Part shown: positions 36,446 through 44,986 of the stretch, one piece after another
Layout: each line of letters starts with the position of its first letter
Position numbering within the stretch: position 1 is the first letter of the stretch
Origin: Leptospirales bacterium
Lineage (GTDB): Bacteria > Spirochaetota > Leptospiria > Leptospirales > Leptospiraceae
DNA: 64,000 nt
Direction: 5' to 3'
Assembly: GCA_013297885.1 (NCBI GenBank)
Contig: JAAFIR010000004.1
Location: 1-64,000, forward strand
The notes under the pieces: generated by a model
What the model was told of the DNA's origin: nothing
What the model saw: only the letters and a program-made list of their open reading frames with translations
Database searches by the model: none
Program-made: the position numbers and the translations under genes

Positions 36446-36565
36446 GTTTCCTCCAAATAATTTTTAATAATTGTTAAGATTTATAGTGAAGATACTAAGA
36501 TCCTAATATAAATTTTTTTCTACAATATAGCAATATTCACTTATTAGTAAAGAACAAATTTAAAC

Positions 36566-36593
36566 TTGACAGTTTTCTTAAATGAATTATTAT
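36566..36593 (+). promoter_or_regulatory. Promoter of the DUF433 antitoxin gene
   Basis: TTGACA (36566-36571), 16-nt spacer, TATTAT (36588-36593). The predicted transcription start falls at or near the ATG at 36600, suggesting a leaderless transcript. The upstream ATG at 36582 lies within the promoter and is less likely to be used. Confidence 0.6.
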
Positions 36594-36599
36594 TTTAAA

Positions 36600-36863
36600 A
36601 TGAGTTTAAGTAAAATCATCAGTATTTCAGAAGAAGTTTTGGGTGGAACACCTGTTTTCTTTGGAACAAGAGTACCAGTAATTTCTTTATTTGAACACTT
36701 ACAAAATGGAATAAGCCTAAAAGAATTCTTAGAGGATTTCCCATCAGTAAAAAAAAAACAGGCTATTGCAATTTTAGAATTTTCATTGAGTAATATTTTA
36801 TCAATTTCTAATTCATCAAATTTTAATAAAAATGAAAATCCTTCTAGACGAAAATCTGCCTAA
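36600..36863 (+). CDS. DUF433 antitoxin
   Basis: An 87-aa protein of the DUF433 family, the usual antitoxin partner of DUF5615 PIN-like toxins. Typical features are the VLGGTPVFFGTRVPV block and the following helix-turn-helix-like stretch (LFEHLQNGISLKEFLEDFPSV) that binds DNA. The start at 36600 is preferred to 36582 because the latter is inside the promoter. Its reading frame overlaps the toxin start by 32 nt. The toxin gene downstream is broken, so the antitoxin may now lack a partner. Confidence 0.83.
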   Translation: MSLSKIISISEEVLGGTPVFFGTRVPVISLFEHLQNGISLKEFLEDFPSVKKKQAIAILEFSLSNILSISNSSNFNKNENPSRRKSA

Positions 36864-37162
36864 AAAATTAAAAACGATAATTCATAATCATGAAATTTAT
36901 ACAGTTAATGAAATGAAATGAAATGAAATGGAATTCAAAACAGAATGGAGAATTGATTTCTTTGATGATAAAACAAAAATTTGATATTCTTATTACTTTT
37001 GATCAAAATTTAATTTATCAGCAAAATCTTGAAAAGTATAAAATTTCTATTCTAATCATTAATACAAAAAATAACCAATTTGAAACCATTAAACATTTTG
37101 AAATTAAATTAAACAAACTATTGAATCAAATGAAATTTAATGAAAAAAAATTTCTAATTTGA
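36832..37162 (+). pseudogene. DUF5615 PIN-like toxin, frame-broken by an AAATG repeat
   Basis: The toxin starts at 36832 as MKILLDENLPKKLKTII and continues to VNEMK, then hits TGA at 36919-36921. The second half follows in another frame (36923 on: MKWNSKQNGELISL, FDILITFDQNLIYQQNL) and matches the rest of the family, including the TFDQNL metal-site region. The break lies in four tandem AAATG units (36911-36930). With exactly two units the frames join as VNEMKWNSKQNGEL; three, four or five units put a TGA in frame. This is either a phase-variable gene now off or a decayed toxin. Confidence 0.85.
36911..36930 (+). repeat. Pentanucleotide tandem repeat (AAATG)4
   Basis: Four perfect AAATG units inside the toxin gene. 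Losing two units would restore the reading frame exactly; gaining units cannot, because the pentamer read in triplets contains TGA. Such short repeats slip easily during replication. Confidence 0.9.
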
Positions 37163-37789
37163 TAAATAAAATTCTTGTTTTAAAATAGAATCATTTATTA
37201 AAAATTTACTTTCTAATAAATTTGTGCCGATTGTTCTGAAATATTTTTGAATAAAATTTTTATATAAAACCTTTTCTCTTTGAAACGCATATTTATCTTC
37301 AAAGTTTAGTCTAATTTTTAAATTTTGAAAGTCTTTTTTTGTGGGAATAGTTAAGTAAACATATTTTGAAATTCTAGAAATTTTATTTAAAAATGAATCT
37401 AATTTTTCTTCTTCAATATACTGTAAAACAGAATTACAAATGCATAAATCCACTGGTAACTGCTCCAAATATTTTGTTTCAATATCCAAAAAATTTTGGT
37501 TTATAATTGCTATATTTTGTTTTTGGATAAATCTTTTTTTGAGCAACTCTTTTGTTTTGAGCTCAGAAATTTCATTTGCAATGATTCTGTCTAGTTTAGC
37601 TTTTTTGGAAATTTCTTCCAGCATATTTCCATTTCCAAAACCAATTTCTAGAATGGATTTTATTTTAAATTCAAATAGTTCAAAATAGGCTAATATATAG
37701 TTGATGTGAAATTTTGCATTATAGTCACCATCTATTAAAAAGTTTGTAAATACTTCGTTGAAGTATTCTTCTTCAAATTGGTTTTTCAT
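37154..37789 (-). CDS. SAM-dependent methyltransferase
   Basis: A 211-aa class I methyltransferase. The SAM motif I is ILEIGFGNGNM, motif II an acidic end of strand 2 (IIANEISE), and motif IV CICNSVLQYIEEE. The start at 37789 (MKNQFEEEYFNEVF) is preferred because the open frame upstream of it lies in the membrane-protein gene; overlap is then 17 nt. Substrate unknown, possibly a small molecule or lipid given the family (Methyltransf_11/25-like). Convergent with the end of the toxin remnant. Confidence 0.8.
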   Translation of the reverse strand: MKNQFEEEYFNEVFTNFLIDGDYNAKFHINYILAYFELFEFKIKSILEIGFGNGNMLEEISKKAKLDRIIANEISELKTKELLKKRFIQKQNIAIINQNFLDIETKYLEQLPVDLCICNSVLQYIEEEKLDSFLNKISRISKYVYLTIPTKKDFQNLKIRLNFEDKYAFQREKVLYKNFIQKYFRTIGTNLLESKFLINDSILKQEFYLSN

Positions 37790-39098
37790 AACCAAATAGT
37801 TGGGATAAATAAGTCTTAAAGCGATCGTAAGAAGTATATTTTTTTTGGCTATGTTCAATTTCTAGTAAAATAAAAGAATTAAGTGGATTTTTTTCAGAAT
37901 AAATTTTATCAGAAAATTCTTTGTTCACAAGATAAGCTGAATCACTTAGTTTATAAATAGGCTGGTATTTTGGTTTATAGTTTTTATCTGATAAAATTTT
38001 TTCTATACTTAAATTTGTTTCCACAAAAAAATAATCTTCTTTTTTTAGTTTTGTATAATCTAGCTCCAAAACTTTGTATTTTGTTTTTAAAAATATTAAA
38101 TCAGAAACTAGTTTTGAAGAATAAATATTTTGGCCTTTAGGAATTTTCCCTAAAGCTAAAAAATTATTTAAAGCTGTAAAATTTTTTTCTGACTTTTCAG
38201 AAATATCAGATTTTTGGATATAAGATAAATATCCCATAACAAAAATGAGAATTATTGCAAAAATAGAAGTGATTTTATTATGAAACTCCTTTTCGTTTTC
38301 AAGAAGATAATAACTTACAAAAGATAAAATGAATGGAACAAAAAAACGGTATGAATAGGAAAGAAATCTTGAAAACAAATAAGAAATTCCTTGTTCACCA
38401 AAAAATTTTGTATATCCAAAATAAATTAGTATAAGTCCTAATAAAATTAAATAAGCTAATAAAATTCTTCCAGCAATATTTTTTCTTTTATAAAAGACAG
38501 TTGTTTTTGATTTTTGTTTCTGCATAAAAAAGAAAGAAGATAAAGCAACATAAATTGTAAAAAAATATAAAAACATTGTAAGACTTGTTAAAAAAGAAAC
38601 TATACTTAAAAAAATAACTAATAATAAATTCTGAATTGAATCAAGTCTAGTAAAAATGAATAACACCAAAATGAAAATTCCACATAACAATTCTTGAAGA
38701 TATATAAATGGAAGATGAAAATGGATTGGTATAAAAGATAAAAGATAAACTGCTAGATAATGATTTAATTCCCATGTTTCTCTCTTAAATAGATACATGG
38801 TTTGGTGTAAAAAAGTTGAAAGTAAAAAAGCAGCGAAAAACAAAAAAGTTTTTTCTAAACTTAAAAAAGAAATTTTATTTATTATTAAGAATAAAAAATA
38901 AATGATAGGTTCAGTAGAAGTTTTAACATGTCCAATTTCATCAATTGAAAGAATATTGCTCAAATGAAAAATAGAATTTAATTCTTTAGGTTCAGATTTC
39001 GTTAGACCTAAAATAAACAAAAAAAGTGCCAAAATAAACACTGATATTATGGATAATCCCAAATTCTGTTTTGTTTCTCTTTCTGCATAATTTATCAT
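37773..39098 (-). CDS. Polytopic membrane protein of unknown function
   Basis: A 441-aa protein with nine to ten predicted membrane helices in the first 310 residues and a C-terminal soluble domain of about 130 residues (KIPKGQNIYSSKLVSDLIFLK...). The overall shape resembles glycosyltransferases of the dolichol-phosphate-mannose mannosyltransferase type, but I see no GT-C signature such as a DxD in the first loop (there is LSIDEIGH). It overlaps the methyltransferase by 17 nt and probably shares its transcript. Function not assigned. Confidence 0.65.
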   Translation of the reverse strand: MINYAERETKQNLGLSIISVFILALFLFILGLTKSEPKELNSIFHLSNILSIDEIGHVKTSTEPIIYFLFLIINKISFLSLEKTFLFFAAFLLSTFLHQTMYLFKRETWELNHYLAVYLLSFIPIHFHLPFIYLQELLCGIFILVLFIFTRLDSIQNLLLVIFLSIVSFLTSLTMFLYFFTIYVALSSFFFMQKQKSKTTVFYKRKNIAGRILLAYLILLGLILIYFGYTKFFGEQGISYLFSRFLSYSYRFFVPFILSFVSYYLLENEKEFHNKITSIFAIILIFVMGYLSYIQKSDISEKSEKNFTALNNFLALGKIPKGQNIYSSKLVSDLIFLKTKYKVLELDYTKLKKEDYFFVETNLSIEKILSDKNYKPKYQPIYKLSDSAYLVNKEFSDKIYSEKNPLNSFILLEIEHSQKKYTSYDRFKTYLSQLFGYEKPI

Positions 39099-39166
39099 AT
39101 TATGATTGCCAAAATAAAATAGATATAGATTTAATAATAGTAATTTTTAATTTTAGAGTAAAAACT

Positions 39167-41176
39167 ATGGAAAATAAAAACGCACATTCAATTTATGATA
39201 AAGACGGCAACAAAGCCAACGATAAGCCATGGATTTTTAGGACTTATGCTGGTCACACAAACGCAAAATCATCTAACGAACTTTATAGAAAAAATTTAAG
39301 CAAAGGTCAAACTGGTCTTTCGATAGCTTTTGATTTGCCAACACAATGTGGATATAGCTCTGACCATTCCATAGCAAAACCTGAAATTGGAAAAGTTGGT
39401 GTACCAATTAACACACTTGATGACTTCAAAATTTTATTTGACCAAATTCCAATTGGCGAGATGAACACTTCGATGACAATTAATGGGACATCTATGTGGT
39501 TACTTTCACTTTATGTTGCATTAGCAGAAGCTAATGGAGTACCACTCGAAAAATTGGAAGGCACAACCCAAAACGACATCATCAAAGAATACCTTGCTCG
39601 CGGAACTTATATTTTTCCACCTGAACATTCTATTCGTATCATTGTGGACATGTATGAGTATTCGCTAAAAAATATTCCAAAATGGAATCCATCTAATATT
39701 TGTTCTTACCATTTACAAGAAGCAGGGGCAACTCCTGTTCAAGAACTTTCTTTTGCTTTGGTAACTGCAATGGCAATTTTAGATGCAATAAAAGAAAGAA
39801 ATTGTTTTAATGAAGAAGAATTTGAAAAATGTGTAGGAAGAATTTCTTTTTTTGTAAACGCAGGAATTCGATTTGTAGAAGAAATGTGTAAGATGAGAGC
39901 TTTTTCAGAAATGTGGGAAGAGATTACTCGTGATCGTTACAAAGTTAAAAATCCAAAATATAGAATTTTTCGTTATGGTGTACAAGTAAATTCACTTGGA
40001 CTCACTGAAGAGCAACCAGAAAACAATGCTTGGAGAATTTTAATTGAAACCCTTGGAGTAACACTTTCTAGAAATTCTCGTTGCCGTGCTTTACAACTTC
40101 CTGCTTGGAACGAAGCACTTTCTCTTCCTAGACCTTGGGACCAACAATGGTCACTTAGGCTTCAACAAGTAATGGCATATGAAACTGACTTGTTAGAATA
40201 TCCAGATCTTTTTGATGGGTCAAAAGTAATTGAAAGCAAAGTAAAATCTCTCAAAGAAGAAGCTTACACTGAAATACATAAAATTTTAGATATGGGTGGA
40301 GCAATTAAAGCGATTGAAAACGGTTACATGAAATCTCAATTGGTGAAATCTCAATCAGAAAGAATGGCAAAAATTAACTCCAACGAATTAACAATTGTTG
40401 GAAAAAACAAATGGACTGATGGAATTAAGTCACCTCTCATGACAGACTCAGACGGTGGTGTGTTTAAAGTTGATCCAGAGTCTGCAAAACTTACACTTGA
40501 TTCTCTCAACCAAACAAAATCCAAACGCGACCCAGAAAAAATAAAACAAGTTTTAGAAAAATTAATTAATGCTGCAAAAGAAAAAAAGAACATGATGGAA
40601 GCTTCTATCGAATGTGCAAAAGCTGGTGTTTCAACTGGAGAATGGGCAGACACACTTCGATCAGTTTTTGGAGTTTACCAACCAGCAACAGGAGTAGAAG
40701 GACAAAAACTAAAAATTGAATCTGAACTTGTAAACCAAGTCCGTTCAAAAGTGGAAACTTTTCAAAAACAAAAAGGACATCGTCCAAGAATAGTTGTTGG
40801 CAAACCAGGACTAGACGGTCATTCAAATGGTGCGGAGATGATTGCAATTGCTGCACGTCATGCTGGATTTGATGTTATCTATTCAGGTATCAGACTTACC
40901 TCTGAAGAAATCGTTCAGTCAGCTGTGGAAGAAAATGCAGACGTGATTGGAATCTCGATCTTGTCTGGTTCACACAAAGAAATTGCTGAACAAATTAAAA
41001 CAGAATTAATTCATTACAAAGCTTATGAACAAATTCCTGTTGTGTTTGGTGGAATTATTCCTGAATCCGATTTTGCAGAGCTTCATAAAATTGGTGTAAA
41101 AGATATTTTTACTCCAAAAGATTTTGACCTAATGCAAATTATGAATCGAATTATAGATATTATTTCACATAGTTAG
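39167..41176 (+). CDS. meaA: MeaA-type cobalamin-dependent acyl-CoA mutase
   Basis: A 669-aa single-chain mutase: an N-terminal substrate domain (about 1-500, KPWIFRTYAGHTNAKSSN, LSIAFDLPTQCGY, MNTSMTINGTSMWLL, NDIIKEYLARGTYIFPP, NICSYHLQEAGATPVQE) and a C-terminal cobalamin domain with the LDGHSNG (DxHxxG) motif and PVVFGGIIP. The order and the KGHRPRIVVGKPGLDG block match MeaA, described as an ethylmalonyl-CoA mutase of the ethylmalonyl-CoA pathway in other bacteria. The start at 39167 (MENKNAHSIYD) is chosen because the upstream frame lacks family similarity. No crotonyl-CoA carboxylase or partner gene is nearby, so the exact substrate (methyl- or ethylmalonyl-CoA) is open. Confidence 0.88.
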   Translation: MENKNAHSIYDKDGNKANDKPWIFRTYAGHTNAKSSNELYRKNLSKGQTGLSIAFDLPTQCGYSSDHSIAKPEIGKVGVPINTLDDFKILFDQIPIGEMNTSMTINGTSMWLLSLYVALAEANGVPLEKLEGTTQNDIIKEYLARGTYIFPPEHSIRIIVDMYEYSLKNIPKWNPSNICSYHLQEAGATPVQELSFALVTAMAILDAIKERNCFNEEEFEKCVGRISFFVNAGIRFVEEMCKMRAFSEMWEEITRDRYKVKNPKYRIFRYGVQVNSLGLTEEQPENNAWRILIETLGVTLSRNSRCRALQLPAWNEALSLPRPWDQQWSLRLQQVMAYETDLLEYPDLFDGSKVIESKVKSLKEEAYTEIHKILDMGGAIKAIENGYMKSQLVKSQSERMAKINSNELTIVGKNKWTDGIKSPLMTDSDGGVFKVDPESAKLTLDSLNQTKSKRDPEKIKQVLEKLINAAKEKKNMMEASIECAKAGVSTGEWADTLRSVFGVYQPATGVEGQKLKIESELVNQVRSKVETFQKQKGHRPRIVVGKPGLDGHSNGAEMIAIAARHAGFDVIYSGIRLTSEEIVQSAVEENADVIGISILSGSHKEIAEQIKTELIHYKAYEQIPVVFGGIIPESDFAELHKIGVKDIFTPKDFDLMQIMNRIIDIISHS

Positions 41177-41338
41177 TTATGATTACTATCTGACCGAAAA
41201 TGAACACCAAAAAAATTTTATGAGTTTTCAGGAGTATCTATTCCTGAAATTTCAATTTAATAACCATGCTACGCAAAATTTTTAATTTTTTTTAAAATCA
41301 AAGTTAAAAAAATTTTTTATTTACTAAGAAATCCTAAT

Positions 41339-41456
41339 GCTTGCGGCTGCAAACCCACCTTGACCATCTCTTTCATTCCGTTCAAGCCCATTACTGCTTT
41401 CGCAGAAATAGGGAAACTCAAATATCTTCCCTAAGCACGATGTGCTTAAGGTGAGT
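41339..41456 (+). repeat. E1: GCTTGCGGC intergenic element
   Basis: Begins with gcttgcggctgcaaaccc and ends with a strong hairpin cctaagcac-ga-tgtgcttaagg (about 41429-41452) followed by gtgag. The same start and end occur in E2 before cysH, with a different middle, so it is a second, shorter repeat family. It lies upstream of hemH; the likely hemH -10 (TATAAT, 41506-41511) is downstream of it. The stretch 41177-41338 holds AT-rich sequence without a gene. Confidence 0.6.
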
Positions 41457-41527
41457 TAATACTTTTGTTTTTTCATATAACATAAATTACTTTTGATCTA
41501 GAAAATATAATTTTAGTCTAATAAATA

Positions 41528-42604
41528 ATGAAAACTGTTATTCTTATCAATCTTGGTGGACCAAGAAATAAAGATGAAATTGAAAAATTTTTATTAGACT
41601 TGTTCACTGATCCTTTAGTATTTGATTTACCAATTCCAGAATTTTTTAGAATTCGTTTAGCTCGTTTTATTGCAAAAAAAAGAGCTCCAAAAGTAGCTGC
41701 AAACTATGCAGCTATGGGTTTTGGTGGAGGGTCACCGTTATTTGATGAGACCATGAAGCAAGCGAATGCACTAGAAAAAGTTTTGATTACAAAAACAAAT
41801 CAAGAATGGAAAGTGATAGTTTCGATGGCTTGTGGTTTTCCTCATATGTCAGAAATACCAAAAGAAACCTGGACTTCTAAAGATACAATAGTGCTTCCAT
41901 TATTTCCACATTATTCAAGATCAACTACAATGAGTATCGCAAAATTAATTGAAAAATTTTCAGGTCAATGTCCAACAAATCAGAAAATTGGATCTTGTGG
42001 AAATTCATGTGGGTATTCTTCAGTAGGAAAAATTTGTCCAATGGACCGAAAAAACTTTGTTGCACCTTTTCATACAGATCCAAAATTTATAGAATCTTCT
42101 GTAGAATTAATTTTGGATTATTTAAATGGTAGACTTTTAAAAAAAGATTTTTTACATTTAGACAATACTAAAGAAATTCCTGATTGGAAAAATATTCCTG
42201 TCCTTTTTTCGGCACATGGAATTCCTATTCGTTTAATTAATAAAGGTGATATTTATAGAAATGAAATTGAATCAAATTTAAAAAATATCACTGCAGAACT
42301 CAGGAAAAAAGGCTACCAAGGAGAAGTATTTTTATCATTCCAAAGTAGAGTTGGTCCTGCAAAATGGACAGAACCAAACACAATAATTAAACTTAAAGAA
42401 CTTGGAAAAACAGGAATAAAACGCATTGCAATCTTTCCAATTAGTTTTGTAAGTGACCATTTGGAAACGCTAGAAGAAATTGGAGAAGAATTAAAACATG
42501 TTGCAAATGACTCAGGTATCCAAGAATATTATAGAATTCCCGCACATGGAATATATCCCAAATTTATAAATGCTTTATCTGAGTTAGTTTTGAAAAATTA
42601 TTAA
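41528..42604 (+). CDS. hemH: Ferrochelatase with an unusual cysteine cluster
   Basis: A 358-aa ferrochelatase, which inserts iron into protoporphyrin IX. Key residues are His230 in LFSAHGIP and Glu313 in SDHLETLEEI; the porphyrin-side segment LFPHYSRSTTMS is present. An insertion between the two half-domains holds four cysteines (C148, C157, C161, C170; CX8CX3CX8C) not seen in most ferrochelatases. It may bind an iron-sulfur cluster or zinc. The gene is separate from hemA and hemCD. A TATAAT box at 41506-41511 lies about 17 nt before the ATG. Confidence 0.93.
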   Translation: MKTVILINLGGPRNKDEIEKFLLDLFTDPLVFDLPIPEFFRIRLARFIAKKRAPKVAANYAAMGFGGGSPLFDETMKQANALEKVLITKTNQEWKVIVSMACGFPHMSEIPKETWTSKDTIVLPLFPHYSRSTTMSIAKLIEKFSGQCPTNQKIGSCGNSCGYSSVGKICPMDRKNFVAPFHTDPKFIESSVELILDYLNGRLLKKDFLHLDNTKEIPDWKNIPVLFSAHGIPIRLINKGDIYRNEIESNLKNITAELRKKGYQGEVFLSFQSRVGPAKWTEPNTIIKLKELGKTGIKRIAIFPISFVSDHLETLEEIGEELKHVANDSGIQEYYRIPAHGIYPKFINALSELVLKNY

Positions 42605-42647
42605 AAAATCCTTTTCAATTTTAAGCAAAAATATTAAAAAGTTTTTT

Positions 42648-43013
42648 ATGAAATTATTTTTATTTATGTGCATATTCATTTTATCATTTTTAAATTGTAC
42701 AGGAACTTATTATGGTGTTGATGGTGGTGATGTTATCTCAAGAACTGAAGCTGTTAATAAAATCAATAGAGCTTTAATGATAAAATTTGGAACATGTGGT
42801 TTTGATTCCAGAAATGTAGCTTTATTAGTCAGAAACACAACTCAAAGTAAAAGAAAAGTTTTAGATGGTGCTTTTTATTCTACTCGAGATGTTGATTTTT
42901 GTGTACAAACTATTTATGGCAAATCTTGTAAAGATGATGCTGCAACTTATGTATGTAATATTTCTCCTAAAGATTTTTTTGGTGGAGGTGGGTTGTTACA
43001 AGGTGGATTCTAA
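42648..43013 (+). CDS. Small cysteine-rich lipoprotein
   Basis: A 121-aa lipoprotein with signal peptide and lipobox ending FLNC (Cys17). The mature part contains several further cysteines (GTCGFDSRN, DVDFCVQTI, GKSCKDD, YVCNIS) that could form disulfides, and a glycine-rich tail (FFGGGGLLQGGF). The layout resembles small Leptospira lipoproteins of the TIGR044xx type, but I cannot name the family. 43 nt after hemH, so it may be read through from it. Confidence 0.68.
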   Translation: MKLFLFMCIFILSFLNCTGTYYGVDGGDVISRTEAVNKINRALMIKFGTCGFDSRNVALLVRNTTQSKRKVLDGAFYSTRDVDFCVQTIYGKSCKDDAATYVCNISPKDFFGGGGLLQGGF

Positions 43014-43030
43014 TTCATCTTAAAAATCAA

Positions 43031-43058
43031 TTGACTTTTCATAAAAAGAATTTATGCT
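43031..43058 (+). promoter_or_regulatory. Promoter giving a leaderless transcript
   Basis: TTGACT (43031-43036), 16-nt spacer, TATGCT (43053-43058). The expected start lies at the ATG of the next gene (43065), which has no Shine-Dalgarno. Confidence 0.5.
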
Positions 43059-43064
43059 AGAAGT

Positions 43065-43463
43065 ATGAAAGAATACTTAGGGCAAGTGCTTAGTATAATT
43101 TGTCTCAGAATGAATTTTTTTGAGATAAAAATTCTAATTGATACTGTTGATAATTTTGAAAATGTTTTAAGTATCTATAAATCAGAATTAATTGAACAAT
43201 TTGATGTTTATACAATTAATATTGAAGTAACAGATAATGGTGAATTGCTTTTAACACCCGACAAAAAATCGAATGAGTTTCTAGAAATATATTCAAGCGT
43301 TGAACCTGATGAAGCCGAAAATTCGAGTATTGAAGAAAAATGGCAAAAAGGAATGATTCTTGACAATTTAGTTTATGATACTGTCAATAGTTTACTTTAT
43401 CGTCCGGTCAGCACAAAAGAACTTGAACTTGAAGAAGAAATTGATGGGGACGATCCTTTTTAA
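43065..43463 (+). CDS. Hypothetical acidic protein
   Basis: A 132-aa protein without signal peptide. It starts MKEYLGQVLSIICLRMNF, has a central part rich in Ile/Val strands (FEIKILIDTVDNF; YTINIEVTDNGELLLTP), and ends with a very acidic tail (ELELEEEIDGDDPF). No family was recognised. It is supported by a promoter-like sequence upstream and by isolation between two intergenic gaps. Confidence 0.55.
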   Translation: MKEYLGQVLSIICLRMNFFEIKILIDTVDNFENVLSIYKSELIEQFDVYTINIEVTDNGELLLTPDKKSNEFLEIYSSVEPDEAENSSIEEKWQKGMILDNLVYDTVNSLLYRPVSTKELELEEEIDGDDPF

Positions 43464-43522
43464 AAAAATCTTCTTTTGATCATTAAAAAATATTCCATTC
43501 TCTAAACCTTCAATTTCATTTT

Positions 43523-43667
43523 GGGCGAGTTTTTCCAAATCCTTTTTTACAACCTATCTCATTTTGATTCGGAAAAAAGCAGGCTTTTCGCTTCAATCTT
43601 TTGGATATTCTGAATATCAAAACATTCTCAAAATATACAAAAGGATTTCCGCTTCAATCCTTCTCGC
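43523..43667 (+). repeat. R12: three-way-junction intergenic element
   Basis: Box 1 gggcgag (43523-43529). P2 is tttttcc / ggaaaaa. Box 2 is agcaggcttttcgcttc. P3 begins aatcttttg and closes with caaaaggatt. Box 3 is tccgcttcaatccttctcgc. Terminal stem GCGAG/CTCGC (43525-43529 / 43663-43667), a compensated change from GCGAA/TTCGC. The stems are less perfect than in other copies, so it may be older. Confidence 0.83.
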
Positions 43668-43725
43668 TTTAATAATCAAGATTTTAAAAACTTTAATATG
43701 AATATTAATTTCTGATAAAAAGTTC

Positions 43726-43758
43726 TGGCAAAAATGGAGTTCAATTCCATTATTGCCA
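43726..43758. promoter_or_regulatory. Palindrome flanking a dead ATPase gene (left)
   Basis: An inverted repeat TGGCAA..ATGGA / TCCAT..TTGCCA ending 2 nt before the ATG of the broken ATPase gene. The first 16 bases of the block (43723-43738, ttctggcaaaaatgga) recur exactly at 44448-44463, after the gene. It could be an operator or a duplicated insertion junction. Confidence 0.6.
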
Positions 43759-43760
43759 AT

Positions 43761-44442
43761 ATGTGGTTTAATAGAGAAATTTCAAATATTATAAATAAGA
43801 ATCAAGATTTAATTCAAATTTTGAGAGGCCCGAGGTAAGTAGGTAAGTCTAGTTTAATTTTAAAATTAAATTCAAAGTTTAGAGAAATTTCACTTGATGA
43901 CGCTGATTATCGAGAACTTGCTCAAAAAGACCCAGAACTATTTTTAAATCAATTTGGTTCAGATAAACTCTTTATAGATGAAGCCCAATATGCCCCGAAT
44001 TTATTTCCAGCCTTAAAACGAAAAGTAGATTTATACAAAAGAGATACTAGGAATAAAAGACAGACTATAATTCGGTTAAGTGGGTCAAATCAAATTTTAA
44101 TGGATAAAAATGTTAAAGAGAGTCTTTCAGGTAGAGCTAGTTTTTTTAGAAATTTATAAATACAATCAAAACTATCAAAAAGGTTGGGAAATTTTTCACT
44201 GGAGAAGTAGAGATGGCGAAGAAATAGATTTTTTAATTCAAAAAAATCCCATTAATTTATTATTTATTGAATCTAAAGTATCACCAGTTTCTGAAAAACA
44301 TCCAAAGGAATATCGCGAAGTAAAAAAAGTCTTTAAAAATAAAATTCCAGTATTAATTATATGTCATCAAGAAGGAAAACAAATATTAAATAATAAAATA
44401 CCAATTGCTTTTTTGAATAAATATTTTGAATTAACATCTTAG
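43761..44442 (+). pseudogene. Broken AAA ATPase with DUF4143-type C-terminus
   Basis: Starts MWFNREISNIINKNQDLIQILRGPR, then TAA (43836-43838) where a Walker A glutamine should be, and resumes VGKSS. LFIDEAQYAPNLFPALKRKVD (Walker B) and LSGSNQILMDKNVKESLSGRA follow in frame, then a stop near 44158. The C-terminal end (44110-44442, IFHWRSRDGEEIDFLIQ, LLFIESKVS) is in another frame and matches the nuclease-like tail of the DUF4143 ATPases. The family is usually about 400 aa, so the central part is missing. It is a decayed gene from a mobile or defence-type family. Confidence 0.85.
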
Positions 44443-44450
44443 AAAAATTC

Positions 44451-44483
44451 TGGCAAAAATGGATTTATACTCTGATATTGCCA
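44451..44483. promoter_or_regulatory. Palindrome flanking a dead ATPase gene (right)
   Basis: The right copy shares ttctggcaaaaatgga (44448-44463) and ends with ttgcca (44478-44483), with a diverged inner arm. It follows the ATPase remnant's last stop by 8 nt and the LMW phosphatase stop by about 6 nt. Confidence 0.5.
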
Positions 44484-44488
44484 TATAA

Positions 44489-44986
44489 TTATTCTTGATT
44501 TAGGTTATTATTTTCAATTATCCAATTTAATAATCCAATTGAACAAGTTTCTACAATATCTTGAACATGTTCAAAACTTGATAATCCACCATAATAGGGA
44601 TCTGGCACATCAGGTTCACCTTTTACTGTTTCATCAAATTTTCTAAATTTAATGATTTTATTTCTATCTTTTTCTGTTCTTGCAATTGAAAATAAACCTT
44701 TCTGATTTGAACTATCCATTGCAATTAAAAAATCAAATTTTTCAAAATCTGCATAATTTACTTGTCTGCAAGTATGTTTTAATTCTATTCCTCTATCCAA
44801 AGCAACTTTTCTAGTAACTTCATGGGCTAACTCACCTATATGATAATTTGCAGTTCCTGCAGAATCGATATAGAATAAATCTTCTAGTTCTTTTTCTTGA
44901 ACTAGTTTTTTAAATGCACCTTCAGCGGCAGGTGATCTACAAATATTACCAAGACATACAAATAAAATTTTTATTATTTCAGTCAA
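44489..44986 (-). CDS. Low-molecular-weight protein tyrosine phosphatase
   Basis: A 165-aa cytoplasmic phosphatase with the P-loop signature CLGNICRSP (C11 nucleophile, R17), the general acid in DVPDPYYG, and no membrane region. It dephosphorylates tyrosine, possibly regulating a tyrosine kinase of exopolysaccharide synthesis; no such kinase is in the window. It overlaps the neighbouring SDR gene by 8 nt, so both are in one transcript. Confidence 0.9.
   Translation of the reverse strand: MTEIIKILFVCLGNICRSPAAEGAFKKLVQEKELEDLFYIDSAGTANYHIGELAHEVTRKVALDRGIELKHTCRQVNYADFEKFDFLIAMDSSNQKGLFSIARTEKDRNKIIKFRKFDETVKGEPDVPDPYYGGLSSFEHVQDIVETCSIGLLNWIIENNNLNQE

Noticed and set aside
37790-37858. Longer start for the methyltransferase
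   Set aside because: The extra 23 codons overlap the membrane-protein gene by 86 nt; the internal ATG leaves a 17-nt overlap and a normal N-terminus.
39071-39166. Longer start for the MeaA-type mutase
   Set aside because: The extra 32 residues are hydrophobic and unlike the family; the divergent gene starts there.
41177-41338. Riboswitch upstream of hemH
   Set aside because: The only likely hemH promoter lies downstream of this stretch and E1, so neither would be in the leader.
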